64,000 nucleotides of DNA, taken from CSP1-4 sp963777975. Its GTDB lineage: Bacteria > Chloroflexota > Limnocylindria > Limnocylindrales > CSP1-4. Each line of letters starts with the position of its first letter. Position 1 is the first letter of the stretch. Positions 45,409 to 53,944 of this stretch are shown piece by piece. The notes below the pieces were generated by a model. That model made no database searches. It was given only the letters and a program-made list of their open reading frames with translations, and was not told where the DNA came from. Location: contig CAVZSO010000002.1 in NCBI GenBank assembly GCA_963777975.1, positions 248,001-312,000 of the forward strand, read 5' to 3'. The translations under genes and the position numbers were made by a program.

Positions 45409-46374
45409 TCAGTCAGCGATGGCCAGCAGCGGATCGCCCGCGTTCATCGCCAGCGAGGTGACGATGAACAGGACGATGCCGCCGATGGGCGCCTCGACGA
45501 CCTGGAGCGTGCGCCCGAAAGGGTCCTGGACCTCACCCAGCCGCTGACCTGCCGCGACATGGTCGCCGGGGCCGACCGCCGGCATCCAGCAGCCCCCGGC
45601 GTCGGCCCGGAGCCAGACATCGGTGCCGAGGCGCCGTGTCTCGCGTCGCGGCGCCTCGGGTGCGTCGGGGATCAGGCCGGCCGCGCGCAGAGCACGACGA
45701 AGGCCAGCTTCGTGGAGCGCCACGTCCGCCTCCGGCCAGAGGCCCTGCCCGCCGACCTCGCCGAGCACGGCCGGGATGCCGAGCGTGGCCGCGGCCGTCG
45801 TCGTCGACCCGGGCAGCGGCCCGACCACGATCGAGTCGAGCCCGTAGGCCTGGGCCATCGCCTCGGTCACGGCATCGACGCCCGCATCGCCGGTGTGCTC
45901 GATGCCGGCGAATGAGACGAGGGCCTCGTTCATGTCGCCACAGTGGCAATCGATGTACCGATCGGAGGGTGCGATGACCGTCTCGTGTAGCCAGGCCGCG
46001 AGGCGCTCGGTCGCACCACCGGCGGGATCGCCGGGGAACGTGCGGTTGAGGTTGCGACCGTCGAGGGGGTCGACATAGATGGTGCGCGCCGCATAGGCCG
46101 CCGGGTTGGAGATGAGCGAGGCGACAAGGGTGCCGCTCATCGTCGCGGGATCGACCGACATCGCCACGCGTCGGAGGGCCGCGATGGACACGTACTCGGC
46201 GCCGTGGATCCCGGCCGTGACACCGACGCGCGGTCCGGCGGTCGCCCCATTGACGAGCACGATCGGGATGTCGACCGTCGTCGCGCCCAGGTCCACTGCG
46301 ACCATGCCGAAGGTCCGCGTGCCCGGATCGGCGCTCAGGTGGGCGAGGCTGAGCGTGGTCGAGTGTCGGTCCAT
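45409..46374 (-). CDS. Succinylglutamate desuccinylase/aspartoacylase-family zinc hydrolase
   Basis: A 321-residue M14-type zinc hydrolase. The first zinc ligands are in VTAGIHGAEYVSI, followed by LNRTFPG, the second histidine in YIDCHCGDMNEA, and a C-terminal beta-barrel domain (DHVAAGQRLGEVQDPFG). Relatives deacylate N-acyl amino acids, and the amino acid is not determinable. It may follow the D-aminoacylase upstream (46407-48042) in one transcript, both acting on N-acylated amino acids. GGAGG precedes the ATG. Confidence 0.85.
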   Translation of the reverse strand: MDRHSTTLSLAHLSADPGTRTFGMVAVDLGATTVDIPIVLVNGATAGPRVGVTAGIHGAEYVSIAALRRVAMSVDPATMSGTLVASLISNPAAYAARTIYVDPLDGRNLNRTFPGDPAGGATERLAAWLHETVIAPSDRYIDCHCGDMNEALVSFAGIEHTGDAGVDAVTEAMAQAYGLDSIVVGPLPGSTTTAAATLGIPAVLGEVGGQGLWPEADVALHEAGLRRALRAAGLIPDAPEAPRRETRRLGTDVWLRADAGGCWMPAVGPGDHVAAGQRLGEVQDPFGRTLQVVEAPIGGIVLFIVTSLAMNAGDPLLAIAD

Positions 46375-46406
46375 CGGAGCCTCCAGAGGGTCGGTGGAAG
46401 GGTGGC

Positions 46407-48042
46407 TCAGTCGGTCGGGTGTCCCCGGCGGAGCGCGCGCCCTGGCAACGCCCCCGTGTGCTCGCCATCGTGGACCACGAGCTGGCCGTTGACGACGACG
46501 TGCGGGATGCCCTGCGGGAAGCGACGTGGATCGTCGTAGGTCGCCAGCGAGCGCACGGCCACGGGATCGAAGACCACGACGTCCGCCTTGAGGCCATCGT
46601 GCAGGAGGCCCCGATCGACGAGGCCCAGGCGGGCGGCCGGCGCCGAAGTCATCTTGCGCACTGCCTCTTCCAGGCTCGTCAGGCGGTCCTCGCGCACGAA
46701 CTCGCCGAGGATCCGCGGGAAGGAGCCGTAGGTCCGGGGGGCTGGCTTGTCGGCGATCATGACGCCGTCCGTGCCGACCATCGAGACCGGGTGCTGCCAG
46801 AACGGGATCATGCCGGCCTTGTGCGGGCCGGGGGTCACCTGGTTGACGCGCAAGTCCTCGGCCAGGAGCAGGTCGCAGATGGCATCGGTCGCATCGTGGC
46901 CCGTCTCGGCCATGTAGTCGGCCAAGCGTGCGGCTTTCCCAACGGGCGTGCTCGGGCCGCGCGAAGATGGCCGAGACGCAGGTCGGCCCAGGGGTCCGTT
47001 CCGGCGTACGACCGGCCGCGGATGGCCAGCTCGTCGCGGATGCGGGCCCGCGCCGCTCGGTCGGCGAGGCGCTCCTTGAGCCGCGCCACGCCGCCGGCCT
47101 GGATCCAGGGCGGCAGCATGATCAGGAGCCGGGTGCTGGCCCACTCCGAGGGATACAGGTCGAACGTCACATCGAGGCCCTCGACGCGCGCGTCGTCGAT
47201 CAGGCTGAGCATCTGCTCAGGCGTGCCGGGGAACGTCCGGCGATGGTAGAAGTGGGTGATGTGGACCGGGCCGCCGCCGCTGCGCCGCCCGATCTCGATC
47301 GCCTCTCGGAACGGATCGAGGAAGCGGTCGCCGAGGTCGTAGCGCACATGCGTGTGGTAGATGCCGCCCAGGCGCGCGGCTTCGGCGAGCAGCGCGGCCA
47401 GCTCGTCGGTCGTGGCGTACGCGCCGGGCGGGTAGTCGAGCCCGCTCGAGAGGCCGAAGGCGCCGTCCTCCATGCCTTCGCGGAGGAGGCCTCGCTGGCG
47501 GTCCATCGCCTTCGCGTCGGCCGGCAGCTCGTCCCAGCCGATGGCGGCGATCCTCAGCGCCGAGTTGCCGATCAGATAGGCGACGTTGACGCTCACCTGG
47601 CGATCGAACCGGTCGAGGTAGTCGCCGACCGTGCGCCAGTCTGCTTGGATCGCGGGGCGGCCATCGAGGCCGGCGTTGAGCGTCAGGAAGTCGTCCAGGT
47701 CGTCCTGGTTCGTGAACGGCGCGTAGCTGTTGCCGTCGACGCCGATGACCTCGGTCGTGACGCCCTGCCGGACCTTCGGCTCGTGGCGGGGCTCGGCGAG
47801 CATGGTCAGGCCGGCATGGCTGTGGAGGTCGATGAAGCCGGGCGCCACCACGTGGCCAGTGGCATCGATGGTCCTCGCCGCCGGGACTTCGCCATGCCAG
47901 CGACCCGCTCGCTGGCTTCGCTGGAGCGCGGCAGGACCCGAAGGCGATCGCCGGTGACCGCGACATCCGCCGCGAACCCGGGCACGCCGCTGCCGTCGAC
48001 CACCGTTCCGCCGTGGATGAGCAGGTCGAAGGACCCGGTCAC
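46407..48042 (-). CDS. N-acyl-D-amino-acid deacylase/amidohydrolase (two frame changes)
   Basis: A metal-dependent amidohydrolase of about 545 residues, D-aminoacylase family. The pieces are VTGSFDLLIHGGTVVDGSG (N-terminus), then APGFIDLHSHAGLTM with the HxH metal ligands, GAFGLSSGLDYPPGAYA, HTHVRYDLGDR and HITHFYHRRTFPGT, and a C-terminal SMVGTDGVMIADK (metal-binding aspartate), SFPRILGEFVREDRLTSLEEA. The frame changes near 47890 and 46950. The GTG at 48042 is the start. It would hydrolyse N-acyl-D-amino acids or a related cyclic or ureido compound. Confidence 0.85.
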
Positions 48043-48389
48043 GGGGAAGCTGGCGCCGCGGCGCGCGCTACGGGAGCCGGCCCCGATGTGCACGCCAGGC
48101 GAGCAACCTGGCGCTTGCGACGGTCGGGATGGGCAGCCCTGTACCTGGAACAGACAGATTCGACTGGGGAACCGACCTTATGCCGGAGTCTGCGTGCGAT
48201 GCGCGCAGGAACGACCGACACATCGGCGCGGCGCCCCGTTGACGGGCTTCCGACGGCCCCCCGCGCGCCCGTTTGCACGCTCGGTGAACAGCCGATGGTC
48301 GCGACGGTCGCACCGGTCGATCCGCGATGCATCTGGTGTGTCACGCCCGGAGAGTAGGCGTGCATCCTTGAGGACGAGGATGTCGTGGC
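48043..48389 (+). other. 347-base intergenic region with no recognisable gene
   Basis: No gene is apparent in either strand. There is a hairpin, CGCCAGG-N7-CCTGGCG at 48093-48113, with no T-run, and an inverted repeat next to the following start. It is somewhat less GC-rich than its surroundings, and I saw no tRNA cloverleaf. It separates the D-aminoacylase from the divergent HTH gene and must hold both promoters. Confidence 0.5.
48363..48382 (+). promoter_or_regulatory. Inverted repeat CATCCT-N8-AGGATG before the HTH gene
   Basis: Perfect six-base arms, centre-to-centre 14 bases, ending 7 bases before the ATG at 48390. Its position fits autoregulation by the Cro/CI-type protein encoded there. 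Confidence 0.4.
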
Positions 48390-49046
48390 ATGGCGACTCG
48401 CGAGCGGCCGATCGACATCGGCCATCGACGCAGCCGACGCACGTTGTCCGTCATCGGGGATGAGCTCAGGCTGGCCCGCCTTGCTGCCGGACTCAGTCAG
48501 ACGGCGGTTGGGCGCGCGGCCGGCATGTCGCACGCCCAGGTCAGCCGTTTGGAGCACGGCCTCCTCCGTACAGCCTCGCTCGACCAGATCAGCTGCCTGG
48601 CCGCCGCTCTCGGCTTGGACCTGTCCGTCAGGCTGTTCCCGGCAGGGGATGCGGTCCGCGACACCGCGCAGCTCGCCCTCCTCGAGCGCCTTCGCCGACG
48701 CCTCCCGCCTGATCTGGGGTGGCGGACGGAGGTTCCTGTGCCCCTTCCGGGTGATCGTCGCGCGTGGGATGCCGTGATTCGGGCGCCAGATGTTCGCGTC
48801 GGCGTCGAGGCCGTCACCAGATTGCGCGACATCCAAGACACGGTTCGACGCATCGCTCTCAAGCAGCGGGACAGCGACTTGGATCACGTCATCCTCCTGC
48901 TCGCGAACACACGAGCGAACCGCGCCGCAAGAGTAGGTGCTGCGGGGCGTTCGCTGCTCGATGCCTACCCGATCGACGCTCGTATTGCACTCGAAGCCCT
49001 TGCGAAGGGCCAAGATCCGGGCGGAAGCTCGGTCATCGCCTTGTGA
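48390..49046 (+). CDS. XRE-family HTH protein with C-terminal nuclease-like domain
   Basis: A 218-residue protein. The HTH (about 21-80) reads GDELRLARLAAGLSQTAVG, GMSHAQVSRLEHG, LDQISCLAAALGLDLSVRLFP. The C-terminal part (about 95-218) has PDLGWRTEVPVPLPG, RAWDAVIRAPDVRVGVEAVTR and VRRIALKQRDSDLDHVILLLA, an alpha/beta pattern with a D (AWD) and E (VEAV) that resembles PD-(D/E)xK nuclease folds but lacks the lysine. Proteins of this layout are widespread in actinobacteria and may be regulators of mobile or toxin genes, but no partner toxin is next to it. Function unknown. Confidence 0.7.
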   Translation: MATRERPIDIGHRRSRRTLSVIGDELRLARLAAGLSQTAVGRAAGMSHAQVSRLEHGLLRTASLDQISCLAAALGLDLSVRLFPAGDAVRDTAQLALLERLRRRLPPDLGWRTEVPVPLPGDRRAWDAVIRAPDVRVGVEAVTRLRDIQDTVRRIALKQRDSDLDHVILLLANTRANRAARVGAAGRSLLDAYPIDARIALEALAKGQDPGGSSVIAL

Positions 49047-49125
49047 GGTGGCGGCTGCCCAGCGCCCCGACCCGACCTCGACATCGTCGGGCTCTCGATG
49101 CCGACTCGATCAGCTCGACGGCCGG

Positions 49126-49164
49126 TTGACGACCCAGCCGCCGGTCTAGACTCGCCCGACGAAG
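49126..49164 (+). promoter_or_regulatory. Promoter-like TTGACG-N15-TAGACT followed by CCCGACGAAG
   Basis: TTGACG at 49126-49131 and TAGACT at 49147-49152, spacing 15, with CCCGACGAAG at 49155-49164. The 11-base GGTCTAGACTC and the 10-base CCCGACGAAG also occur, in the same order, at the suf operon promoter, so the two promoters may share a regulator. Confidence 0.4.
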
Positions 49165-49193
49165 GGGGGCTCGCCAGAGGAGGTCGATCGACG

Positions 49194-49604
49194 ATGGGCG
49201 CAAACGGCAGCGGCACCAAGGCAGACCCCTGGCAGCTCAAGACGCCACCGGGGACGTCGGACTACCAGATGTGGCGCGACGAGGCGGCCGACCCGCCGAC
49301 CCTCGTCTGTCAGGTCGGGTCCACGCAGCTGAAGTACGACCTGCGCTGCATCGACGACCTCCACGCGATGCTCAAGGCGAACGGCGACTGGATGCCCCTG
49401 GGCGCCGCCGACGAACAGAAGCCGGCGGCCGATGGCACGGTCGAGGCCTGGGGTCGTTCCGAGAGCAACCCGGTCGGTGGCTGGTACGGCTTGCGCAAGG
49501 GCTACCGCGGCCGTTTCGGGATGTACCTGCCACCGCTCATGGAAGCGCTCGGGCTGGCCGAGCTGACGCACGACCCCAAGAACAACCGGATGCGGGCCAT
49601 CTAG
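49194..49604 (+). CDS. Conserved small protein of unknown function
   Basis: A 136-residue soluble protein starting MGANGSGTKADPWQLKTPPG, with DYQMWRDEAADPPTLVCQVG, IDDLHAMLKANGDWMPLGAADEQ and VEAWGRSESNPVGGWYGLRKGYRGRFGMYLPPLMEALGL. This layout is common and strongly conserved in actinobacteria and Chloroflexota; I do not know a function. AGAGGAGG at 49176-49183, 10 bases upstream, supports the ATG at 49194. Its promoter shares sequence with the suf operon promoter. Confidence 0.75.
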   Translation: MGANGSGTKADPWQLKTPPGTSDYQMWRDEAADPPTLVCQVGSTQLKYDLRCIDDLHAMLKANGDWMPLGAADEQKPAADGTVEAWGRSESNPVGGWYGLRKGYRGRFGMYLPPLMEALGLAELTHDPKNNRMRAI

Positions 49605-49664
49605 GCCCACCCAAGCGAGCACGGGCACGCTCGGGCCGATCATCCCCTGGCGACCTCCGACCAC

Positions 49665-51047
49665 TCAGGCGCCGGGACCCTCGAGCAGCCGGCCGCGGAC
49701 CCAGGCGCCGCGGACCATGTCCGGATGGGCCCGGAAGATGAGCCGGCTCATCAGCTCAACCGGCTCGGAGGCCTCGACCCCAGGCAATGGCGCGGTCCGA
49801 TCGACATCGACCGCGATGAGGTCGGCCTCCTTGCCGGGCTCGAGCGAGCCGGTCACGTCGTCGATCCCGAGGGCACGCGCGCCCTCGAGGGTCCCGAGAC
49901 GCAGCCAATCCAAGGGGTTCGAGGCGGGCACATACGCGGCCGCTGGCGCGGAGGCGTCGGGCCCTTGCGCCTCCAGGACCCGCAGGCCACTTTGCGTGTA
50001 GGCGCCGGCGCGCATGGCCGCGAAGATCGACAGCTCTGGCCCGGCTGCGACGTCGGACCCCAGGCCGACCGACACGCCGGCGGCAAGGTAGCGGGCCAGC
50101 GGCATCGCACCCGAGGCCAGGAAGAGGTTCGAACCCGGGCAATGAGCGACGTGTGTGCCGGACTCGGCGAGTCGAGCGACCTCGCGCTCTGAGCAGTGGA
50201 TCGCGTGCGCCAGGATCGTCCGTGCGCCAAGCCCGCCCGCCCGGTCGTAGACGTCGAGGTAGTCGATAGCCTCGGGAAAGAGTCGGGCGACCTCGGCCAG
50301 CTCGCCCCGGTCTTCGGACAGGTGGCTCTGCCAGTAGGCGCCGGTCTCCGCGGCGAGGCGTGCCGATTCCCGCAGCATGTCGGCCGAACAGGAGACCGCG
50401 AACCTGGGCGTGAACGCGTAGCGCAGGCGCCCGTCGTCCCGGCCGTGCCAGCGCGAGCACAGGTCGGCGCTCTGGCGGAGGCTCGTCTCCAGGAGGTCGG
50501 CGGGTGCCAGTCGGTCGTCGTAGCTCAGCCGATCCATCATCACCTTGCCGATGACGGCGCGCAGGCCGTGGGCCTCGGCCGCGCGGAAGGTCACCTCGGT
50601 CGACGGCTCGTAGACGGCGGTGTAGATGACGGCGGTCGTCGTCCCGGCTGCGGCGAAGGCGCGGAAGGCCGCCGGAGCGAGCCGCTCGGCGTGCGCCTCG
50701 TCGAACTCGCGTTCCATGGGGAAGATGTAGCGCTCGAGCCAGGTCAACAGATCCAGGCCGGCACCCAGGCCGGCGTTCGGAAGCTGCGGCAGGTGGGCGT
50801 GGAGGTCGACCATGCCGGGCAGCAAGAGCATCGGTCGAAGATCGATGACCGGCCCTCGGATGGCCTCGACGCCAGGGTCGCCGACCGACCCACTGCCCGC
50901 GCTGCCGACGGCGACGATCCGTCCGTCAGCGCCCACCTCGACGAGACCGTCGGCCTCGTATCGTGACCCTCCGTCGGCGAGCGGGGTCAGGATGCGCGCG
51001 CGCAGGACGAATGGGGGGCGGATCGCTGGCGGCACGATCGGGTCCAT
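49665..51047 (-). CDS. guaD: Guanine deaminase-like amidohydrolase
   Basis: A 460-residue amidohydrolase. The metal ligands are in GMVDLHAHLPQLPNAG, whose HxHxPQ is typical of guanine deaminase. RLRYAFTPRFAVSCSADM, also guanine-deaminase-like, LSEDRGELAE, ARTILAHAIHCSEREVARL and SVGLGSDVAAGP (metal aspartate) complete the site. It would convert guanine to xanthine, the substrate of the nearby xanthine dehydrogenase. 8-Oxoguanine or atrazine-type activity cannot be excluded. TAGCAT lies 7 bases before the ATG at 51047, favouring it over an upstream ATG. Confidence 0.82.
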   Translation of the reverse strand: MDPIVPPAIRPPFVLRARILTPLADGGSRYEADGLVEVGADGRIVAVGSAGSGSVGDPGVEAIRGPVIDLRPMLLLPGMVDLHAHLPQLPNAGLGAGLDLLTWLERYIFPMEREFDEAHAERLAPAAFRAFAAAGTTTAVIYTAVYEPSTEVTFRAAEAHGLRAVIGKVMMDRLSYDDRLAPADLLETSLRQSADLCSRWHGRDDGRLRYAFTPRFAVSCSADMLRESARLAAETGAYWQSHLSEDRGELAEVARLFPEAIDYLDVYDRAGGLGARTILAHAIHCSEREVARLAESGTHVAHCPGSNLFLASGAMPLARYLAAGVSVGLGSDVAAGPELSIFAAMRAGAYTQSGLRVLEAQGPDASAPAAAYVPASNPLDWLRLGTLEGARALGIDDVTGSLEPGKEADLIAVDVDRTAPLPGVEASEPVELMSRLIFRAHPDMVRGAWVRGRLLEGPGA

Positions 51048-51054
51048 CGGTGCG

Positions 51055-51060
51055 ATGCTA
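51055..51060 (-). promoter_or_regulatory. Leaderless -10 element TAGCAT
   Basis: TAGCAT on the reverse strand ends 7 bases before the ATG of the guanine deaminase gene at 51047, with no ribosome-binding site. Confidence 0.45.
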
Positions 51061-51100
51061 CTCGTCGTCCGCACCGTCGACGCCACCTGGAGGCGAAGCC

Positions 51101-51970
51101 ATGGCACCGCCCTACAAGCGCATCCACGTCGTCATCAACCCAGCATCCGGGAAGGGCGAGCCCGTCCTGAAATACCTCGCGGACGTGTGCCGGGAACACG
51201 ACGTCGACTGGGACATCTCCATCACGCGTGCCTTCGGGGACGCCAAGCGCCAGGCCAGTGATGCCCTTGCCCAAGGCGCCGACCTGGTCATCGGCAGCGG
51301 CGGAGACGGCACCCAGCACGAGATCGCCAATGCCGTCATGGGCAGCGGCAAGCCCATGGGCATCCTGCCCGGCGGCACGGGCAACGGGTTCGCGACCGAG
51401 ATGGGCATCCCCAAGGACTACCGCAAGGCGGTCGAGGTGCTCTGCACGAGCACGAACGTGCGGCACGTGGACGTGATGCGCATCGGCGACCAGTACGGTA
51501 TCCAACGCCTGTACGCGGGTATCGAGCCGGAGCAGCAGGTCAGCCGCGAGCAGAAGAACCGCTACGGCACGATGGCCTACGCGATGATGACCAAGAAGCA
51601 GATGCAGGAGGCGGTCGACGCCCCGATCAAGCTGACCATCGACGGCCAGCGCATCGACACGCACGGGCTCAAGATCTACGTCGTCAACTCGGGACGCGGC
51701 GGCATGGGCTCGATCGACAAGGACTTCAGCGTCGATGACGGCATCCTCGACGTCTTCGCTCTGAGCCGCAACCCGATGAGCTTCCTGGCCGCCGCGGAGC
51801 GGCTGCTCCAGGTGCCCTCGCCCTGGGGGCAGATGTACTACTGGCGAGGCAAGGACATCCGCATCGAGACCGAGCCGTCCAAGGCGCTCTGGATCGACGG
51901 CGAGGCATACGGGCGCACGCCGGTCGAGGTCAGCGTCATCCCCGGCGGCCTCGCCGTGGTCGTGCCGTGA
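51101..51970 (+). CDS. Diacylglycerol kinase-like lipid kinase
   Basis: A 289-residue member of the DAGK catalytic family: VVINPASGKGEPVLKYLA, the nucleotide site GSGGDGTQHEIAN and the loop ILPGGTGNGFATEMG. Related proteins phosphorylate diacylglycerol, sphingoid bases or polyprenols. Its C-terminal half is a beta-sandwich (DDGILDVFALS, EAYGRTPVEVSVIPGG). GGAGG about 9 bases before the ATG supports the start. It overlaps the phosphatase gene by four bases. Confidence 0.85.
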   Translation: MAPPYKRIHVVINPASGKGEPVLKYLADVCREHDVDWDISITRAFGDAKRQASDALAQGADLVIGSGGDGTQHEIANAVMGSGKPMGILPGGTGNGFATEMGIPKDYRKAVEVLCTSTNVRHVDVMRIGDQYGIQRLYAGIEPEQQVSREQKNRYGTMAYAMMTKKQMQEAVDAPIKLTIDGQRIDTHGLKIYVVNSGRGGMGSIDKDFSVDDGILDVFALSRNPMSFLAAAERLLQVPSPWGQMYYWRGKDIRIETEPSKALWIDGEAYGRTPVEVSVIPGGLAVVVP

Positions 51971-52452
51971 GCGAGGCACTCGCGACCGTCGAGCCCGACA
52001 TCTCGAAGATCACCGATCACCTGTACATCTCGGCCTTTCCTGAGGCCGAGCACGCTGCCACGATCCGGGCCTTGGACGTGCGCCTGATCCTCTCGATGCC
52101 GATCCAGAAGCCGCACCACGAAGTGCGCATGCCGCCCGTCCGCTGGCTCCACCTGCGAACGGTCGATTCCCCGCTCGTGCCGATGCCCGTCAGCGTCCTG
52201 CGTCGTGGTGTCGAGGCGGCGCTGCCGGTCATCGACGATGGCCATGCCGTGCTGGTCCATTGCCTGGCCGGCGTCCATCGAAGCGTGGCCATGGCCTGCT
52301 GCATCCTCATCGGCATGGGCATGAGCGCGGAGGAGGCGATGGCCCTGGTGGAGTCCAGACGCGAGGTCGCGGACCCGCGCGTCTGGTACATCCGCGCCCG
52401 CATCGAGAAGTTCGAGCGATCGTGGCGCAAGCGCCACCCGCTGGCGGGCTGA
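51967..52452 (+). CDS. Dual-specificity protein phosphatase
   Basis: A 161-residue cysteine-dependent phosphatase. The P-loop is VHCLAGVHRSVAMA with nucleophile C99 and R105, and the general acid region (KPHHEVRMPPVRWLHLRTVD) contains a candidate aspartate. No TM or signal sequence is present. The GTG start overlaps the lipid kinase stop, so kinase and phosphatase are co-translated; the phosphatase could act on the lipid or on a protein. Confidence 0.88.
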   Translation: MSEALATVEPDISKITDHLYISAFPEAEHAATIRALDVRLILSMPIQKPHHEVRMPPVRWLHLRTVDSPLVPMPVSVLRRGVEAALPVIDDGHAVLVHCLAGVHRSVAMACCILIGMGMSAEEAMALVESRREVADPRVWYIRARIEKFERSWRKRHPLAG

Positions 52453-52494
52453 GCCCCGCCGGCGCCGACGGCCAGTACGTGGGCGGCTAGCCTT

Positions 52495-53319
52495 CTAGGG
52501 CGTGCGCAGCGAGGCGGCGATCTCCAGCGCCGCGTCCTGGCCGATGTCGCCTTCGATCCGGTACAGCACATCACCGTGCTGCCAGACGAGGGTGTTGCCG
52601 ACCCGCCGGCGACTGTCCTCGACGACCGAGCCGTCCTCGGCGATGTACCAGAACACGTGCGGCTGGCCGAAGAACCAGTAGCCATCGTCGTTGCCGACCT
52701 TGACCCGCGTGACCCGTCCGAGACCGCTGTCGACGAGCTTGTTCGCCAGACCTTCGTCGACGTCGCCCCGGTTCTGGGTGACGAGCAGCGCTGCGCCGCC
52801 GAGGAGCTCGCTGGCCGGGATCCCGGGTCGTGGCGCGTAGACGAACGCGATCTGTCCGCGAAGCGTGTCGCCGCCACGGAAGACCGCATCGGGTGGCCCG
52901 AGCTCGGCCGGAGTCAGGATCGGGAAGCCGGCGTCCGCGGAGACCGCGTCGAGGGTCGAAGGGGTGCCGAGCCCGAGCGCGACCCCGAGCCCAGCCGGGG
53001 CGCTGGCCCGGGCGCTTGGAGCTGCGGATACAGACGCCGAAGGAGCCGGCCCGAAGTCGATCTTGAGCAGGCTCAACCCGAATCGGACGCCGAGCGCGGC
53101 GCCGGCCAGGAGCAGGGCGAGGGCAGCCGCCAGGAGCAGGCTCCGGCGCACGCCTCGGATCCTCCGGGCCGGCAGCGCGGACGGCGTGGCAGCCGCTCGG
53201 AGTCTGGCCCCCGCGACCGCTGCCAGGTCGGGCGTCGCCGGCATGACGACGGCCGTGCCGAGGTCGAGCAGTGCCGCCTCGAGATCCGCGACCGTCGACA
53301 GGCCCAGGCGCTCGATCAT
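52495..53319 (-). CDS. Anti-sigma factor-like membrane protein
   Basis: A 274-residue single-pass protein. The cytosolic N-terminus (about 1-58) would bind the sigma factor, a TM helix spans about 60-80 (SLLLAAALALLLAGAALG), and an extracytoplasmic domain of about 190 residues follows (DSGLGRVTRVKVGNDDGYWFFGQ, EGDIGQDAALEIAASLRTP). No zinc-binding HxxxCxxC motif is seen. It overlaps the sigma factor gene by four bases, the standard layout of an ECF sigma and its membrane anti-sigma. Confidence 0.75.
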   Translation of the reverse strand: MIERLGLSTVADLEAALLDLGTAVVMPATPDLAAVAGARLRAAATPSALPARRIRGVRRSLLLAAALALLLAGAALGVRFGLSLLKIDFGPAPSASVSAAPSARASAPAGLGVALGLGTPSTLDAVSADAGFPILTPAELGPPDAVFRGGDTLRGQIAFVYAPRPGIPASELLGGAALLVTQNRGDVDEGLANKLVDSGLGRVTRVKVGNDDGYWFFGQPHVFWYIAEDGSVVEDSRRRVGNTLVWQHGDVLYRIEGDIGQDAALEIAASLRTP

Positions 53320-53885
53320 CGCGAGAACTCCGTCGGCAGCAGCTGACCGCGCAGGCGGTCGAGGGCCCGAGACAGCCGGGACTTGACGGTCCCGGTCGGG
53401 ATGTCCAGGGCGGCCGCTGTTTCCGCCTCGGAGAGATCGAGCAGGTAGCGCAGCGTGATGACCTCGCGATCCGCCTCGCCCAGCCGTCCGAGTCCGGCCA
53501 GCAGGACTGCCCGACGCTCGGCATCCAGGACCGCCGACTCGGGCGATGGCGTTGCGTCGTCAGGATGCGCCTCACCCTCGGAGACGCGGAGCGCCAGCGC
53601 CTCGCGGCGTCCGGCAGAACGACGCCGATTGCGAGCCTCGTTGGCGACGATGGTCAGCAGCCACGGGCGGAACGGAGCGCCGGGACGGAACCGAGCCAGG
53701 GCGGCGAAGGCTTTCACGAAGGCCTCCTGCGCGGCATCCTCGGCGTCGTCGGCGCCGCCGGAGACGACCCACGCCGTCCGGAAGGCGACCTGCTCGTGGA
53801 CGCGCAACAGCGACTCGAACGCCGCGACGTCACCGCCGCGTGCCCGCTCGACGAGTTCGGCCTCGACCTCCGGAGGACCGTCCAC
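53316..53885 (-). CDS. ECF-subfamily RNA polymerase sigma factor
   Basis: A 189-residue extracytoplasmic-function sigma factor. Region 2 contains FESLLRVHEQVAFRTAW, the DAEDAAQEAFVKAFAAL segment and FRPWLLTIVANEARN, and region 4 contains REVITLRYLLDLSEAETAAAL and GTVKSRLSRALDRLR with its helix-turn-helix. It would direct a stress regulon controlled by the anti-sigma encoded next. TAGTCT on the same strand ends 6 bases before the GTG start. Confidence 0.92.
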   Translation of the reverse strand: MDGPPEVEAELVERARGGDVAAFESLLRVHEQVAFRTAWVVSGGADDAEDAAQEAFVKAFAALARFRPGAPFRPWLLTIVANEARNRRRSAGRREALALRVSEGEAHPDDATPSPESAVLDAERRAVLLAGLGRLGEADREVITLRYLLDLSEAETAAALDIPTGTVKSRLSRALDRLRGQLLPTEFSR

Positions 53886-53891
53886 CGACCG

Positions 53892-53897
53892 AGACTA
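53892..53897 (-). promoter_or_regulatory. Leaderless -10 element TAGTCT
   Basis: TAGTCT on the reverse strand ends 6 bases before the sigma factor GTG at 53885, with GTGACT 17 bases upstream as a -35 candidate. Confidence 0.45.
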
Positions 53898-53944
53898 GGG
53901 GATGCGCCCGCGGGAGTCACGGGCACATCCCGATGGACGGTTCG

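Noticed and set aside
48093..48113. Hairpin CGCCAGG-N7-CCTGGCG as a terminator
   Set aside because: It lies between divergent genes, so a terminator is not expected, and no T-run follows.
48120..48300. Possible tRNA (a TTCGACTGG-like string near 48168)
   Set aside because: No acceptor stem pairing, no anticodon arm in the right place and no CCA-type end could be drawn around it.
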